A stretch of 64,000 bases of DNA from Lepas anatifera (lineage: Eukaryota; Arthropoda; Thecostraca; Lepadidae). The stretch covers positions 248,001 through 312,000 of the forward strand of contig JAOTON010001819.1 of NCBI GenBank assembly GCA_034440635.1, in the 5' to 3' direction. The notes beneath the pieces are model-generated. The model did not search any database and had not been told where the DNA came from. It saw nothing but the letters and a program-made list of their open reading frames with translations. Both the position numbers and the translations under genes were made by a program. Position 1 is the stretch's first letter. The number at the start of each line of letters is the position of its first letter. This document shows, piece by piece, positions 21,160-32,435 of the stretch.

Positions 21160-22091
21160 AGATGAGCCCCGATCTCCTGTTTCTCGGGTCGCCCGAGGGG
21201 CAAACTTTGTCAAACTCAACCCAAACATGACGTTTTCAGCACGGGTTGGTGGGACAGAGTGCACTTGCCTGTTGGATACCGGTAGTTCAATTAGTGTCAT
21301 TCATGCTGCTGTCTTTGATGTACTTCCAAACCGCCCTACTTTGCATAGAACAGCCACCATCGCTCAAACAGCTTCTCAGGAATCGCTTCCCTTAGTCGCA
21401 CCGTTGTCAGTTTTAGATTGGGGGATGAGGTGATTGTGCTCCCCATCTATGTCTCTGACAAAATCGATGTTCCGTGTTTGCTCGGGCTAGATTTTTTGAA
21501 AGCGTGCCCTGTGTAATTGATCTTGCCTCACAGAGTCTAGTACTAACCCCTGTTGAAAAGGTGCGGTCAACATCAGCTGAAATAGTGTCCGTAGGTGCCG
21601 CAGTCATTGGCACCTCTGTCAATATTCCGCCAGGGGAAGAAGTCATTCTTGATTGTTTCACTCCCCAGGTTGATTACCGTGGTCCCGCATTGATTGAGCC
21701 ATCTGCTCATATAAAGGGCTTAGATTTCGTGAGCGCAGTCATTAACATCACGGGCAAAACTGTGCCGTGTGTGGTGCGTAATATCACTACGGAGAATATT
21801 GCGATTCCCAAAAAGACTGAAGTTGGGCAGCTTCAGGTCGGATTTGCAGAGTTGCCATTACCTGATGGAATTCCTAAGGGATCTTCAGTCGATTTTTCTG
21901 ATGCGAAAATTGGTAACCATCTCAGCACTGAACAAAGGGAACAGGTGCTTAAAATTTTACAGAAGTACAAAAGCATGTTTGACGGTCATATTGGACTCAC
22001 CACGTTGGTCACTCACGAGATTGATAAGGGAGATAGCCCCCCAGTTCGGAAAATGCCTAGACGGGTTCCCCCAATCTCAGCAAAGAGTTGA
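21160..22091 (+). pseudogene. Protease and linker of the first gypsy pol, frameshifted
   Basis: The retroviral-type aspartic protease is visible as CLLDTGSSISVIHAAVF in the frame at 21227-21433. Its second half (VLPIYVSDKIDVPCLLGLDF) lies in another frame at about 21430-21515. The linker toward RT is in a third stretch at 21510-22091, with VTHEIDKGDSPPVRKMPRRV, the conserved sequence just upstream of gypsy RT. At least two compensating indels break the frame, and a third lies at the end before RT. The enzyme would cleave Gag and Pol in the particle. Confidence 0.85.
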
Positions 22092-23596
22092 AAGAAAAAA
22101 TCGATGATTTGGTAAAACAGGGTATTCTCGTCGAATCTTTCGGTTCATGGTCGTCCCCTGTGTGTCTCGTTCGTAAGAAAAACAACTCGCTGAGACTTTG
22201 TTCGGATTTGCGAGCTCTGAATGCGGTAACAAAAATGCCGTCTTATCCAATCCCCAGAATGGACGACACGTTAGAAGCTTTGGGTGGTTCAAGTTTATTT
22301 TGTTCATTAGATCTGAATAATTGTTATTTTCAGATAGCATTGGATCCTGCTTCGCAGCTCAAAACACAAATAGTGACACCATTTGGGAGTCATTCGTGGA
22401 CTAGAATGCCTCAAGGGGCAAAAGGAGCAGCAATGACTTGCGCTAAGTTGTTGAATGTTGTTCTAGATGGCATTCCAAAGACGGAAGTAGTTAATTATTT
22501 TGATGATTTGCTTTGTTTCGGGAACTCCTTTTCACATGTTTTAGGAATTGTGGAAAAAGTTCTGGCGAGGCTCCAGGATGCAGGGTTGACGCTTACTTTG
22601 GATAAATGCAAATTTTTCCAGACTAGTGTTAAGTTTTTAGGACATGTGGTATCCGACAAGGGTATTTCTGCGGACCCTGATAAGGTTTCACGCATTCGGG
22701 AGTGGCTGACACCGCGCACAGCGAAGCAGCTTGTTTCTTTTCTCGGGATGGCCAGTTTTCTGCGGAAATATGTCCGCAACTTTTCGACATTGGCCAATCC
22801 ATTGTACAGACTCACTGCTCAAGACGTTAAGTTCAGCTGGTCGGAGCAGGCACAGCTCAGCTTTGACTCGTTGAAGAAGGCGTTGAGTGAGACGCCTGTT
22901 CTGGCGTTTCCACAGGTCGGACCTGACGCTGGAAAGTTCACTTTGCAGTGTGACGCAAGCTTTGAGGGATTGGGCGCTGTTTTATTTCAGAGCCAGGAAG
23001 GGGAAAATAGGGTCATTGCATATGCCAGTCAGCGCTTGTCCAAAGCGCAAAAGAATTATTCAGTTTCTAGGCTCGAACTTTTAGCATGCGTTACTTTTGT
23101 CACTCATTTCAGACATTTCCTTTTGGGTAAACGCTTCCGTCTCGAGACTGATCATCGCAGCCTACAATGGCTGATGAACTTTCGTGACCCATCAGGCATG
23201 CTTGCAAGGTGGCTAGAACGGTTATCGGAGTTCGATTTCGACTTAATTTACCGTCCCGGTATTCAAAATGTCATAGCGGACGCCTTATCACGCCGGCCTC
23301 CAGAGAGTGCAGACGTCGGCACTCAAACTGACGATTTTGAAACGTGTCGTCAGATTTTGGAGCCTTGGTCTAACTGTTTTCTGCGTGATGAGCAGGAAAA
23401 GGACCCAGCGATTGCTGGAATGATAGTTTGTGTTTCCACGGGTAAGAAACCAGATAGGCGTACCTTGTGTGCTCGTGGGAGGAAGTTTATTAGACAATGG
23501 AATCGCCTCAGGGTAGAGTCGGGTGTTTTGTATAGACTCTACCGAAAACATCAAATGACGAGGATTCGGTCCAAATCGTCATTCCAGAGAGTCTAG
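22076..23596 (+). CDS. Reverse transcriptase and RNase H of the first gypsy element
   Basis: About 500 codons stay open. RT motifs run in order: LCSDLRALNAVT, FCSLDLNNCYFQIAL, RMPQGAKGA, and the catalytic VNYFDDLLCFG (YFDD at 22496-22507, a common YxDD variant). RNase H follows with FTLQCDASFEGLGAVLF, SRLELLACV and LETDHRSLQWL, supplying the Asp-Glu-Asp set, then a VIADALSRRP tail. The product would copy the element RNA into cDNA in the particle. No ATG starts this frame; it must be made as part of a Gag-Pol fusion, now broken by indels just upstream and downstream. The end (23570-23596) drifts out of frame before the integrase. Confidence 0.92.
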   Translation, partial: LSKELKEKIDDLVKQGILVESFGSWSSPVCLVRKKNNSLRLCSDLRALNAVTKMPSYPIPRMDDTLEALGGSSLFCSLDLNNCYFQIALDPASQLKTQIVTPFGSHSWTRMPQGAKGAAMTCAKLLNVVLDGIPKTEVVNYFDDLLCFGNSFSHVLGIVEKVLARLQDAGLTLTLDKCKFFQTSVKFLGHVVSDKGISADPDKVSRIREWLTPRTAKQLVSFLGMASFLRKYVRNFSTLANPLYRLTAQDVKFSWSEQAQLSFDSLKKALSETPVLAFPQVGPDAGKFTLQCDASFEGLGAVLFQSQEGENRVIAYASQRLSKAQKNYSVSRLELLACVTFVTHFRHFLLGKRFRLETDHRSLQWLMNFRDPSGMLARWLERLSEFDFDLIYRPGIQNVIADALSRRPPESADVGTQTDDFETCRQILEPWSNCFLRDEQEKDPAIAGMIVCVSTGKKPDRRTLCARGRKFIRQWNRLRVESGVLYRLYRKHQMTRIRSKSSFQRV

Positions 23597-23599
23597 TAG

Positions 23600-24368
23600 C
23601 CGGTGTACTGATGTCTCTTCATGCGGGACCGACCGGAGGATATTTTTTGGTTCTGACCATATGATTGAGCAGATTCGTCTCAGATTTTGGTGGCCCGAGT
23701 TAGCAGAGTCTGTGAAGGATTTCTGTGCTCGCTGTGACAAGTGTCAGTCACGAAATGATCCCAATCCCAAACACAGGGCCCCAATGGGACAATTGAGGGC
23801 TGAAGAGCCATTTGAAACAGTAGCAATCGATTTCCTGAGTGGGCTAACAGAGACAAAGTCCGGTAACAAACACCTGCTAGTCGTTGCGTGCCATTTCACT
23901 AGGTGGGTTGAAGTATATCCGTTGCCTGATATGAAGGCTTCCACTGTGGCGAATGTTTTGGTGAATGAGTTTATTTCTAGATATGGATGTCCAAAACGGA
24001 TACATAGTGACGGTGCCGCGAACTTCACCGGCGAGATAATGACCGAGATGTGTCGGCTGCTGGATATCAAAAAGTCTAAGATCTCGGCATGTCATCCTGA
24101 AGGAAACTCAGTCTGTGAGAGATTTATGAGAACAGTCATAGCAATGCTGTCCAAATACCTGGATGACAACCACGATAGTTGGGAGGAACATTTGCCACTG
24201 TTGATGTTGGGTTACCGATCCCAAGTCCATAGTTCGACTGGATACAGTCCCTATTTCATGTTGTTTTCGCGGGAGCCCAAGCTTCCAGTGGACGTGGAGC
24301 TGGCTGCTCCTAAAACTTATCGGAGTCAGACGGTCGCTGATTATGTGGATAGTTTATGTAAAAATTAA
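23600..24368 (+). CDS. Integrase of the first gypsy element
   Basis: The integrase inserts the cDNA. The N-terminal zinc-binding Cys pair is CARCDKCQ. The catalytic triad is seen at AIDFLSGL, HSDGAANF and NSVCERF, with exactly 35 residues between the second Asp and the Glu, so the D,D(35)E core is intact. The first His pair of the HHCC domain lies upstream in a region that is out of frame (SLHAGPTGG-like, 23612-23640). The frame ends early in YVDSLCKN and continues in another frame at 24371 and beyond. Confidence 0.9.
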
Positions 24369-24370
24369 AG

Positions 24371-25162
24371 ACTACGCATAGTTCCGCGTTAGCAGTTTCG
24401 GACGCTCGGCATCGTCGGAATAACAAGTTGTATGAAACAAAGATTAACGATGTAGTTTTCGCCCCTGGCGACAAGGTCTATCTCTACAGATCCGTCGTCA
24501 AAAAGGGCGAATATTACAAGTTTATCCGACCATGGAAGCGTGCTGTTGTGTTGGAGCGACGTGGTGAACTGAATTATCGAGTTAGGCTCGTTGATACCGG
24601 TAAAACATTTATTGTTCATGCCAACAGATTGAAATCACGTCTCCCTGAACCAGTACGCACAGAACTCGCAGTAGCTGCCGATTGTAGTGTTTTCCCTGAT
24701 GGAAGCGGGGACAGCTCAGATAGTAGCGTTCAGTCAGCCGAGTCGGCTGATCTTACTGACGTGCTTGGACATTTTGCATTGGCTCCACTGATTAACACCA
24801 ATGTTTCCGTTGCGTCCAACATTGCGGGTCAATCATAAGTCAAGATGCCCGCAATGACTCCCATCAGCACGGGAATTACTATTGACGATGTTCCCAATTC
24901 ACAAAACATGAGTCGTACAGATACTACCACTGTTGCCGAGTCACCTGGGAATTTTGATGTTTCAGTGCGTGATTATGTTCCAGGGACAGTAATGAACGCT
25001 GTCGTAAATAGTGGTTTGATACCTCCTAGAGTCGAATCTAGTTCGGCACACACTTCGAGTGATCCTGAGAATGAACTGAGACGGTCCACCCGTCTTCGTA
25101 AACCCCTGACAGACTTAATTATTGATTCAGGGATGTTTAGTTACACTCTAGTTAGGTGTTAA
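24371..25162 (+). pseudogene. Integrase C-terminal region of the first gypsy element
   Basis: After an indel the frame continues with VVFAPGDKVYLYR (a GDKV-YLY motif as in the GPY/F-type module), then VVLERRGELNYRVRLVD. Beyond a stop at 24838 a further frame at 24845-25162 ends with RRSTRLRKPLTDL, a motif commonly found at the C-terminus of gypsy polyproteins. So the true pol probably ends at 25162. The stop at 24836-24838 could be the original end or another defect. Confidence 0.7.
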
Positions 25163-26528
25163 TTCTGCCGTTCACAAGAGGAAGAGAGCAATTACTGTGA
25201 AGAGACCAGTTGTCTCTTGGGTGCTGCTACAAATATCTTGCTATAAATATTTGCCGTTTCCTGGTGCTAAATTTTTCTGGTTAGCACATTACCTTACTGT
25301 TCACGGAGAATGGCCGTACTAAGTATTTCGGACACGTTTCTTTGAAATATTCCGCACCGTAATTGTGTTAGGGTTTGAAATGTTTATTGCGTTAGAATTT
25401 GAGATGCACTCAAACCATTGCATTTCTTTTTATAACGGGATAGAGGTGATAATCATCAAAATATGTTAATGTTTCATCATGTCGGACTTCTTGAGGTTTC
25501 AGTTTGGAAGATTACTAGACTCGATGTAGCGGATGTTGCTGAAGCCATTAGTGTTTGTTGGATTTCAATGATCACTTTCCAGAATGCAGAAATGATAGCT
25601 GGATTTTGCATTCACTTTCCTAATGTTGCGTTCCAATGCACAGTCCGGCCAGGATCATGAGGAAGTTGACCATTCTTTAACTAGTAAGTTGTGAGCTGAC
25701 TGCATATAGTTGAATCTTTTGCTGGATTTTGTCCTGGTGATTGACTTTCCAGAGATCAACATATTGCCGTAAGTCACACTTACACGCAGACAGTGCTTAT
25801 TATTCGGTCTATAATTTACCGCTGTAAAGCCTTTTGTACAGATCATTTTGCAATTGTCTCGTTGGGGTGAAGCTGGTTATCATTTTCGCAAGTGATTACG
25901 TGTTGAATGGGCTCAAGCCGTAACGTTCTCATGAAACCAACTTAACCCTTTTATAAGCATTGTGAATTAGTTTGATCGCAGTCACTGATAATTATTATAT
26001 TATTTCATTGCACCTTTGTGACGTCCACTTACGTTTACCGTTTTATAACGTTTCAAGTCTTAATGCAAACTGTCGCTTACAGCACCCCTGGCAGACACTC
26101 TTAGTGGCTTAGTTGCTTTGTCATGTAACTTGGGATGTTATATTCTGGCTCAACGGAATTTTGTGATGCCCGAAATGGTAAGATGATTTTCGCTACGAAG
26201 TTAGGCCTTTGCTGTTATCTTTTGAGACATTAATGACTGTCTTATGGAATCTGGCAAGTTTACTCCTGTCAAATGGATAGTTTGTTCAGAATGAGCTGTC
26301 GTTGATGAATCTTCTGAGTTAAGCACAGCTTGCTACTTAGATGCTCAGGTTGATCTTCTTTCTAAAGTAAGCTTTTTTGCTGAAGTTACGAAGGGTTTCC
26401 CAATTCCTGTTTGGTTGATTTGATGCTACAGCACTGGACTGACCCGACTGATGACATTGATCACATGACATGTATGTTTTCACCGGATAGTTAATTTTAA
26501 GTGGTTTGTGTTTTGAGGTCGGATGAGG
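25163..26528 (+). other. Internal non-coding region before the 3' LTR
   Basis: About 1.37 kb lies between pol and the 3' LTR, where some gypsy elements keep env. ORFs here are short (65 codons or fewer) and unrecognised; none has a clear signal peptide or membrane anchor pair. The polypurine-like GAGGTCGGATGAGG at 26515-26528 directly precedes the LTR. Confidence 0.6.
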
Positions 26529-27260
26529 TGTAGACCTGTGTCTACTGTTGCTGGACGAAGTGCGCTAGCACTATTGTTATCGGTGACGTCACTGTGCCGC
26601 ATCCTGTGACGTCATCGTGAGCCTCTGCCGGCTAGACAGCAGATGTCGCTCAAGTCTTCCGGTTGGAAACTGATTTTCTGAAAGGTAGGTTTATTGGATT
26701 TCTAGGCTTATGTGGTGAACTTCTCTTGTCAAATGTTAATACAACTAATTAGTCTCCGCACTTATTTTCACCGTGAGCATTTATTACTGCCCACATAACT
26801 TGCCCTTCCGGCTCTGCCCCGACTGCCGCCTGGCGGCCAGGTCAAGCGTTGACCCCGGGTCATTTCCGCTACAGCATCGAGCGAGAGCGCACGTGTGTGT
26901 GCGGGTGACACCTTCCTGTGAACGTAAGTGTATTCGGAAATTCTGTTGCGACTATTTGATATTTGATATGGCATTGTAAACGTGTTTGCGTAAAACCTGA
27001 TTGATTCTAACGGTGTTAAATTTAGATGTGATTTATATTGGTTTGTGATTTATGATTTACTTGTGGTTTGCTGGGTTCTTGTCAAACGAGTGTTTGAATA
27101 TTTGAAATGTTTCCCAGGGCAGAATTATGAAGATTTGAAGTCACGAGATGTTATAAAATAAAACCAGAAACGGCATCACTACTTTTGGACGACCGAGACA
27201 GCGGAAGCAGTTTGAGCATGAGACTCATACCGACGGGGCCATGAGGAGACCCCGTCTACA
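26529..27260 (+). repeat. 3' LTR of the first gypsy element
   Basis: 732 bp, offset exactly 7465 bp from the 5' LTR. Differences from it include GATAGG/GGTAGG, TTTACTA/TTTATTA, GTTGGCC/GTTGACC, ATGACAT/ATGGCAT, GATTCATCAT/GATTTATGAT and CATGCGGCT/CATGAGACT. Confidence 0.95.
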
Positions 27261-27499
27261 TTTAGATGATTCCCGCCTTTTACCCGCATAATCACGGCAT
27301 TTTCCACTCGGTCCCCAGCATGGCCAAGATTTGGCCTTAATAACCTCGTTTGACCTTGAAGATATCGACTTAGGTCAATAAAAATTTGTCACGATGTAGT
27401 TCACCATAGCCCCCACCTAACCCCAAACGGCCTTTTTCTACGCCTCTTACTTTCACGAGATCTTAGTGGGCCTCCCAGGCCACCTGCAGTGCGCGTTAG
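27261..27499 (+). mobile_element. MITE B, right part
   Basis: Resumes after the TTTA duplication, with CCGCATAATCACGG and ACCTCGTTTGACCTTGAAGATATCGAC matching copy G (36085-36180). It ends GGGCCTCCCAGGCC...CAGTGCGCGTTAG, the diverged complement of the left end. TTAG flanks both sides (18514-18517 and 27496-27499). Confidence 0.7.
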
Positions 27500-28127
27500 T
27501 GCTAGACCCCTCTCCAGTGCGATGTTAATACTCTGCATATCCTGTTTCTCCGCCTACGCATAGTCGAGGCCCTCTCTATTAAAAGAGGCCTCACAAGGAC
27601 ATGTAATGATCCGCGTAGTGGCCCAAATTCTATTCATATTGCCACCATGTAAACCACAGCATTACACAATATATACCGGTGCTCTACCTAGCCCGCTATA
27701 AGATTTCTTTTTCTGTGGGTTCAACCACAGATTACCGCGTGTGAATGGATTCACCTCGGTCTTCATTTTCCCTTCGGTAGAGTAGTGATTTAGATGGGAG
27801 CCCCCTTGACTGACACTATGGCCCATCAGGCGCCGTCGAAGTGAGACGAGCAATGATTCTCCCGGCACCGAGAGCTTCCGGCCAGGCGCCCGCCCGGAGC
27901 TACAGGGCCGACAACCTGCCCCGGGCCTAGCACATCTGCCCGCCACACCGCCGGCTAGTCCATCCACTGTCTCCGCCGGCAGGCAAAGGCGAATCGACGC
28001 ATTATAACGCACCAGTATTCAACAGGTTTCAAAGTTGGAAAACTTTCTGGTGCCTTGCTGATGTGATAAGAAAACTCTGCGGCTACCCCAGAGGGCACTA
28101 GTCGGATGCCCCCAGGCAGTTAACGTC
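27500..28127. other. Unassigned sequence
   Basis: A second TIR-like string, CTCTCCAGTGCGATGTTAA, lies at 27510-27528 and may be the end of another TTAA-type copy. No supported gene in the rest; the ORF at 27662-28012 has no recognisable domain. Confidence 0.35.
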
Positions 28128-29050
28128 GACACGACAGCGGCGCAGTATCTCCAAGGCGAGGCCCCAACCCGGCACGCCCACAGTAGACCGGTCCCAAATA
28201 AATAAATAAAAAAACGTTGCTCCTCAAGGCTGTTTTTGTTCCTTGCCTAGTCAGTAATAAATCCATAAAAAGTCCAGTCATTAGATCTATGACAAGTACC
28301 CGCGCCTTGATCTTCCCATTTTCCGTTAGTGGCCCATTGCCTTCCAAGGGAAAGTCAGGTTATTTTCACTATTTGACCTGGCAAGGTCATATTATATATC
28401 ACTCGATTTGCAATGATAGGAGGAGTCTAATGGGCCCAAAATATTTTCCCTAAGTCTTCTCTGAGAGAATCTATAGGTGAAAACTAAACTGCTCCCCTAT
28501 TAGCCTATGGGGAAGTTTTTGACGTCTGGTGACTCAGTATTGGCCTGATCTAAAAATGCTGGTTATAAATCCTTTTAATCCTTACAGGACAAAGAGGATG
28601 TAGGAACATTTTTAGGTCAGTTAAATATTGAGATAATATTCTTTTCCAAAGTCAAATACTTTTCCATAGACTAATAGTGGAACAGTTTAGTTTTCCCCTA
28701 TAGATTCTCTGAGAGACGACTTAGGGGACATATTTTGGGCTCATTAGATTCCTCTCATCATTGCAAATCGAGTGATATATAATATGACCTTGCTGGGTAA
28801 AATAGTGAAAATATCCTGACCTTCCCTTGTAAGGCAATGAGGCCACTAATCGAAAATGGGAAGATCAAGGCGCAGGCACTTGCCATAGATCTATTGACCT
28901 GAATTTTTATGGATTTATTACTGTCTAGACAAGGAACAAAAACTGCCATGAGGAGCAACATTTTTCCATTATTCTATTTTTTTGGACCGGTCTAGCCCAC
29001 AGCCCTGGGTCGAACTGGGCCGCTGAGACTAGAGCTGCCCGGCACCGCCG
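28128..29050. mobile_element. Foldback-like palindrome, ~920 bp
   Basis: The left arm (28128 to about 28560) and right arm (about 28605 to 29050) are diverged reverse complements with a loop of only about 50 bp centred near 28583. Matching landmarks include GTTGCTCCTC/GAGGAGCAAC, CCTTGATCTTCCCATTTTCC/GGAAAATGGGAAGATCAAGG-like text, and AGAATCTATAGG/CCTATAGATTCT. The left arm carries TGACCTGGCAAGGTCA (28374-28389). No coding capacity. It resembles a foldback MITE; ends and target duplication are not clear. Confidence 0.75.
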
Positions 29051-29565
29051 CAAGGATGACCCATACGTCCACACTCGATGGACCACGGGGGACGACCTTC
29101 CAACTTTACAGGCTGCACGGAGGTATTTGCCTCTCCGACCACCCATCTCATCAACAAGGACTCATGTTTTATTTTCGTAATGACGCTCCCAAATTCAATT
29201 GTTTCGATGATGCTTTCTAGGGACAGTCGTAACTTTGCCTCTGCCATGTCAGATATCGGAGTCGGTCACCCTCCGTCTGTCACCTATGGTTAAAACCACT
29301 ATAGGAACAAAGTGCTCACGCGACAAGGAGACGTCCGGTTTAAAGAAAAACACATTCCTTGAAATTCAGAGTTTCTATTTGATCTGCTGCTGCGTCCCTT
29401 CTGACCTCTGAGCTTAAAAGCGTCGATACTAATCCGCTCTGTCCAATCCGGGACCCTACTGACAAGGAACACAACGGAGAAGGAGGTGGGCCGAGTGTTG
29501 GCAGCGCCGGTTGTAGCGCGGCGGCCCCGCCCCAGCACGTGCATGGCCCTCTCCAGCCACACATA
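29051..29565. other. Unassigned sequence
   Basis: No recognisable gene; the overlapping minus-strand ORFs of 74-87 codons have no domain I know. Confidence 0.35.
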
Positions 29566-29874
29566 AGCCCTGTTCCAGCTGTCAGCAGAGTTTTGTCAGC
29601 ACCAATCAGCGGGCCGCGTTGCGCCTACGTCACAGGACTGTAGCCTCTCCCCGGGAACTAGTTCTAGAGGTTTTACGGGCTGACGGTGTGCTGTTAGCGC
29701 TGATGAAAAATAGTAAGTGCACGAAGTGGCAGTCTAATATTTTTTAATGGTGTAAAGGTTTGAGTTGCCTTTACTTAGCACAACCAAGAGGCGATTATGG
29801 CGCTGATGTTACTTTTCTGGAGGAGAGGCTAGAGGTCCTGCTGACAAAACTGTGCTGACAGCTGGAACAGGGCT
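29566..29874. mobile_element. 309-bp MITE with ~35-bp TIRs
   Basis: The left end AGCCCTGTTCCAGCTGTCAG and the right end CTGACAGCTGGAACAGGGCT are exact complements. The match continues inward to GTTTTGTCAGCA with about one mismatch, so the TIRs are about 35 bp. ATA lies just outside both ends (29563-29565, 29875-29877) and may be or contain the target duplication. Superfamily not assigned. Confidence 0.75.
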
Positions 29875-30465
29875 ATAGACATGCGGCCCGTGCCGGGGCA
29901 CCGATGGTCCACCTCAGAATATTACTGCCAGCCCGGCCGGCCTACCTTCCGCAATCCGACGGATCTGTGGTCAGCAGGCCTCGATAAGTGAATGTTGCGA
30001 CTAGTGTCATCGCCATGAAGCCCGTGCCTACACACATGTGTGAAACGTAGGCAATCATAGTCCGTTTCTGAATGAAGACATATCACCTATTTTCGACCAT
30101 CCTCCGCATGTGTTGTTGTTTTTCTCATTTAAACTTGAGGAAAAGCCCCGCAGTATCACCAACCAGATCCAATAAGGTCCTGTTTAAAAAAAGTCATACT
30201 CGAACATCAACTTCAAAGTATTGTATACTGCCGTTTCCCCGCACTGTTGAACGTTCTTAACCACCCTTACTTTCTTTGAGCCAATAGCCTCGATACGCCA
30301 TCCCCCAACCCCTAAAGGGTACGTTTTGAACTTGGGCAGCTCAGAACGTAACAGCTTTCAAAGGGCTCCAGATCGATTCCTCCGAGACAAACTGGCACTC
30401 AGTTTGCCGGGCTGCGAACTGCAATCAGCACCGATAGAAACAGTTGAAAGAGCCTCAACTGACTC
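29875..30465. other. Unassigned sequence
   Basis: No recognisable gene or element end. Confidence 0.35.
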
Positions 30466-30547
30466 GACCGGACGATACGCAAGACACTGATCCGAAGGGG
30501 ATGGCGAGACCGCACGATACGCGAGGCACTGATCCGAAGGGGACGCA
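30466..30547. repeat. Short copy of the 42-bp minisatellite (2 units)
   Basis: Two diverged units (ACGATACGCAAGACACTGAT, then ACGATACGCGAGGCACTGAT, each followed by CCGAAGGGGA) match the array at 33203-33556. The right flank CACAGTGTTCTAA is the reverse complement of TTAGAACACTGTG, the left flank of that array. Confidence 0.85.
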
Positions 30548-31934
30548 CAGTGTTCTAAGGGAGGCCAAAATGGGGAAATTATTCGAATTTCTGATTATTT
30601 TTAAAACTGATTGTGATGTTTGCAACTAGTAGCAAAATGACCAGAGTGTCAGAAAATGGCTAACAAAAAATTTAAGGCCTTTGAAGTCGACGCGACAAGG
30701 CATCAAACTGCTGTCTTTGGATCTCTCGCCACATCACACGATAAAGGCCAAGAGCAATGCTCATTTTCGATGTTTTTTTGTAGGCTAAGAGAACGTACAA
30801 GATGAAACAAACCAGGGTTCATTAGAAAGCTTAAGGCATGAAGAATGCGATTTTGCACACAGTTTTTCCCGTCATCGCTGCGATTAAATTTGGAGAACAA
30901 AATATGTACCATATACATTTCACATACATTTTGAGACTATGGCAATTATCGATAAGCATACAAAAAAATTGAATCGCCTGCCCCACCCTGGGACCACTTT
31001 GAAACTATGGCAGGATGTTTCGTCTACCTGACCCGCAAGTTTCAGTTGCGTCACACTGCGGCAGTGGTGATGGCGACATATTATACAGGGGCATGTCGCG
31101 CGCGCTGTCGGTCGGGGGCGGCGGCCAACGGCGAGGTATGCCTGGAGGCTTGAAGGGAGGTGGGCCGGGGCACGGCAAAGCTTCAGTGCATTGGTTACAA
31201 TGGGTTAAATGAGCACTTTTTGTTGACATTGCTAGTTGACTGGACTTCTTAACCTACTGCCGTTGACGTCTTCACTCAATAATTGTGAAAAAGTGCAATA
31301 GTTACAGTATGGGAAAACCAAGCTTTCAATTGATGTCTCTGTACACTAGCATACCCAGTAACCATTCGTAGAATCGCAGCTAGTATTTGCACAGGCCGTT
31401 TTCAGACCGCACGATGGGGTGAGAACCGAGATACATAAATTAACCCTTCCTCGTTTGCGAAGTTCACTTCAAATAACATCAGGGAATAGAGTCTCACAGC
31501 ACGCACACGCACTTGTTGCATGTTCTTTTATCGTCATTTGAGTTTCGAACTGGATGCTGTAAACATGGAGGTGCGAATAAGTGTAGAAATGCGGGTAAAC
31601 CTGCTTACAGTTGATACAGCATGTGGACTTGGGAATTTCATTGAAAAGGCGAACGAGCAGCTCACTGATATTTACCAAGTAAGTAAGTACACACAGGGTG
31701 ACATAAGACGCGAGGCAGGTTCGTTGGAAAAATAGTTCTGTGCGTTCGACGCAACGCCAATTCCGTAAAAAATACAGTTCGGTCATGGACCAAGCCAAGG
31801 TTTCGTATTTATTCAGTAGGAATCTGATACCATTATGCTGGTGTATGAACAAACATATCACCGTTGAATGTGATGAATTTCGTCTTCATGGTTGCATGCA
31901 GTAGCGCACCCAAGGGAAGGGGGTGGTTATATAC
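30548..31934. other. Unassigned sequence
   Basis: No supported gene. ORFs at 31015-31212 and 31469-31861 lack known motifs. The right end CAGTAGCGCACCCAAGGG-AAGGGGG may be an element boundary. Confidence 0.35.
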
Positions 31935-32435
31935 AATATAACCGGAACTATAGCATCCTTTGGGTGGGAAATGAGGGTTTGACCTTGAAAAACTTTGATC
32001 TTGACCTGTGACTTTGGCCCAGAGTAGCCCTAACTATAGTCATAGCATAACATACGTCATACTGAGTAATGCCACTGAGTAATGCCTGACCGGAATACTG
32101 CGGTCAATGACTGACATGAGACCTTTGACCTTGACCTTGTGGGTTAATATTGACATATAGCCGGATTATATGACGTTATGACATCATCACTCGGTCTACA
32201 GTGCAGGCGAACTGGTGCGACCCCCCAAGAGCGACGGTCTCAAAATATAGGTCTGACTGTGAAGGCCTATAAGTAAAAAAGTATTGACCGATTTCCAAAA
32301 TTTCTTAATTAATCGACGGCCTCATAAATTCTCTCAAATGTGGCAGAGTAGCGTTTTCCGGCGGCGAACAGTTCTCTGGCTGCTTTGGAAAAATAGGTGG
32401 GGGTACTTTACGGCCCCCTCCACTGCGTGTGTTAA
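31935..32435 (-). mobile_element. MITE B family copy E, inverted and truncated
   Basis: The right end GGCCCCCTCCACTGCGTGTGTTAA is the complement of the MITE B left end. It continues leftward with the reverse complement of B (AGGTCTGACTGTGAAG, TATAGCCGGATTATATGACG, GGGAAATGAGGGTTTGACC). The other end is missing near 31935. Confidence 0.65.

Larger units (their letters stand above)
19064..27260 (+). mobile_element. Complete Ty3/gypsy LTR retrotransposon, 8.2 kb
   Basis: Two 732-bp LTRs bound by TGTAGAC...GTCTACA enclose gag, protease, RT-RNase H and integrase in the order typical of Ty3/gypsy (Metaviridae). TTTA at 19060-19063 and 27261-27264 is the 4-bp target duplication. The target is MITE B. 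I count about 8 differences between the LTRs (about 1.1%), indicating a young insertion. Yet the coding region is cut by several frameshifts. No env-like frame is recognised between pol and the 3' LTR. Confidence 0.95.
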
